From Larix sibirica (Eukaryota > Streptophyta > Pinopsida > Pinales > Pinaceae), in assembly GCA_004151065.3 (NCBI GenBank), contig NWUY0300093556.1, positions 1 to 16,663 on the forward strand: 16,663 nucleotides of DNA, written 5' to 3'. This document shows positions 15,622 to 16,663 of this stretch, in pieces. The notes under the pieces were generated by a model, which made no database searches, had not been told where the DNA came from, and was given only the letters and a program-made list of their open reading frames with translations. The position numbers and the translations under genes were made by a program. Within the stretch, counting starts at the first letter, position 1; every line of letters begins with the position of its first letter.

Positions 15622-16663
15622 CCTTATGGTATAAAACATATTACACATAAAACGTAGCAAAGGGCACATAATCGAGGACCATTAAACCGTCAAAACATTA
15701 AAATCACCTCAAACAAAAGGTATAACATCCATTATAACAAAAATATGTTGGTAACACTATTGTCACTATTGCAAAGTCCAAAAAATTACTAAACAGTTCT
15801 AACCACCAGTAATAGGGGATATCAAAATCATGAGCTTGCCATTGAAATTAATCAGAAGCAAAAATTTCTTATACGAGCTAGGTGCTTGAGGACACCAATT
15901 GGTGGGATCAGGTTGGTAATCATGATGTTTTAACTTTTAATTATGGGTTTCCGACCATCGTGTGATGTCTCAGCAACTAGAACATTTATTGCTAGCCAAA
16001 TTTAATTTTGGGTGTGGGTAGTGTGAGATCATTGGGAATTTGTCATTCAATGAAGGGGAGTGTGTGCGATTTGCCTATCCCTTGGCCAAGTTCAATGTCT
16101 TTGTTGGCAGCTTGTGCCACCTTCCTAATTCTTGCATTGGCATAAGAGTCATGTTTTTGCTGTTTTCATCACTCAAAGCAAGCTTCTTGTGGGGCTTGGT
16201 TGGTGGAGCATGGAGTGCTTTCCCAACACACCAGAAAATGTCTTAGGTGGTTTAGATTCAGGGCTATCTACTCTACTTGACACTGTACTTGCAAGGACAA
16301 ATTACCCATGATCACAATTTTGTCAATCTAAGAAAAGTCTAAACTAGTTGTTTGAACTTTGGCAACCAAAAATAATGTTATTCTAGCATTTCTAAAGGTA
16401 GAAAATATTTCTATGAGAAGCATATCCCATTCCCATGTCTTTGGTAAAACTGGTAGTCCAAGGGTGGCCATCCCCTAAGAAAATAGGTTTACATGTTTAG
16501 GTAAAGAGTAAATTGGCATACAAAGATTTAGCCCATATCCAAGCAACATGAGATTTTTGGTACGCCATAAGAGTCAATAGTGCAGAAACTTGAAAGTACT
16601 GTAAACAAGAAAATACAAGAAAAGTAGATTTTATGGATGTTTCCTCTTGCCACGAGAAATTTC
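15622..16663. other. Intronic DNA, no recognisable feature
   Basis: The base composition is slightly higher in GC around 16040-16240. No frame gives a recognisable domain and I see no repeat boundaries. The stretch could hide a degenerate dispersed repeat that a library search would name. Confidence 0.5.

Larger units (their letters stand above)
14435..16663 (+). other. First intron of the HP30-like gene (continues past the window)
   Basis: The donor is GTAGAG. I find none of the next conserved blocks of the family (such as GGPLVQARNFAVMTG) before the window ends, so this intron is longer than 2.2 kb. It contains a SINE (14786-15101) and a tandem duplication (15451-15621). Open frames at 15070-15357 and 16040-16246 have no recognisable domain, and the first starts inside the SINE. 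From 15622 on I see nothing else that I can name. Confidence 0.75.

Noticed and set aside
16040-16246. 68-codon plus-strand open frame
   Set aside because: No domain or splice context was found; it is most likely chance in a slightly GC-richer intron stretch.
1-16663. CRISPR array, bacterial operons, phage or integron features
   Set aside because: No spaced identical repeats, no Shine-Dalgarno-linked gene series and clear spliced plant genes; the sequence is eukaryotic.
1-16663. LTR retrotransposon or endogenous pararetrovirus
   Set aside because: No long terminal repeats, primer-binding site, aspartic protease or integrase motifs were seen; all RT signal belongs to the non-LTR element.

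Overview
The window is nuclear DNA of a land plant. Two ends of plant nuclear genes face away from each other. One is a plastid-type phosphoglycerate mutase on the minus strand at the left. The other is an HP30/Tim17-family chloroplast envelope translocase on the plus strand at the right. Introns are long, intergenic DNA is AT-rich, and a decayed plant L1-type LINE lies between the genes. First introns of 1.9 kb and more than 2.2 kb would suit a gymnosperm or another large-genome plant, but that is an inference and no species can be named.

Left part (1-4500): the 5' end of a 2,3-bisphosphoglycerate-dependent phosphoglycerate mutase gene, minus strand. A transit-peptide exon (2784-3060) joins a catalytic RHG exon (661-884) across a 1.9 kb intron; the splice restores the family sequence exactly. 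A probable 5'UTR intron (about 3062-4069), a more GC-rich 5'UTR exon and a promoter zone with a perfect G-box follow to the right. The rest of the gene lies beyond the left edge. A separate minus-strand exon-like reading frame with a hydrophobic C-terminal tail sits at 138-311.

Middle (4500-14164): intergenic. It has several short tandem duplications, a tRNA-promoter-like segment (about 5401-5620), a weak decayed reading frame, and a full-length but dead LINE on the minus strand (6338-12491) with an A-tail and an 18-20 bp target-site duplication. The LINE shows ORF1 (DUF4283-like plus CCHC knuckle), then ORF2 with AP endonuclease, reverse transcriptase, zf-RVT and RNase H. It is broken by stops, frameshifts and a deletion of the conserved RT RQGxPLSP segment. 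More AT-rich DNA with a 95 bp tandem duplication follows.

Right part (14165-16663): first coding exon of an HP30-like PRAT/Tim17 protein (14165-14434) with a good donor site, then intron sequence to the window end. This intron carries a 316 bp tRNA-derived SINE on the minus strand with 15 bp target-site duplications (not visible as an ORF), and an 81-90 bp tandem duplication.

The two genes both concern plastids but no functional link between them is implied. I see no evidence of a novel multi-gene system. The less obvious content is the SINE, the LINE boundaries and lesions, the tail exon at 138-311 and the repeated local tandem duplications.
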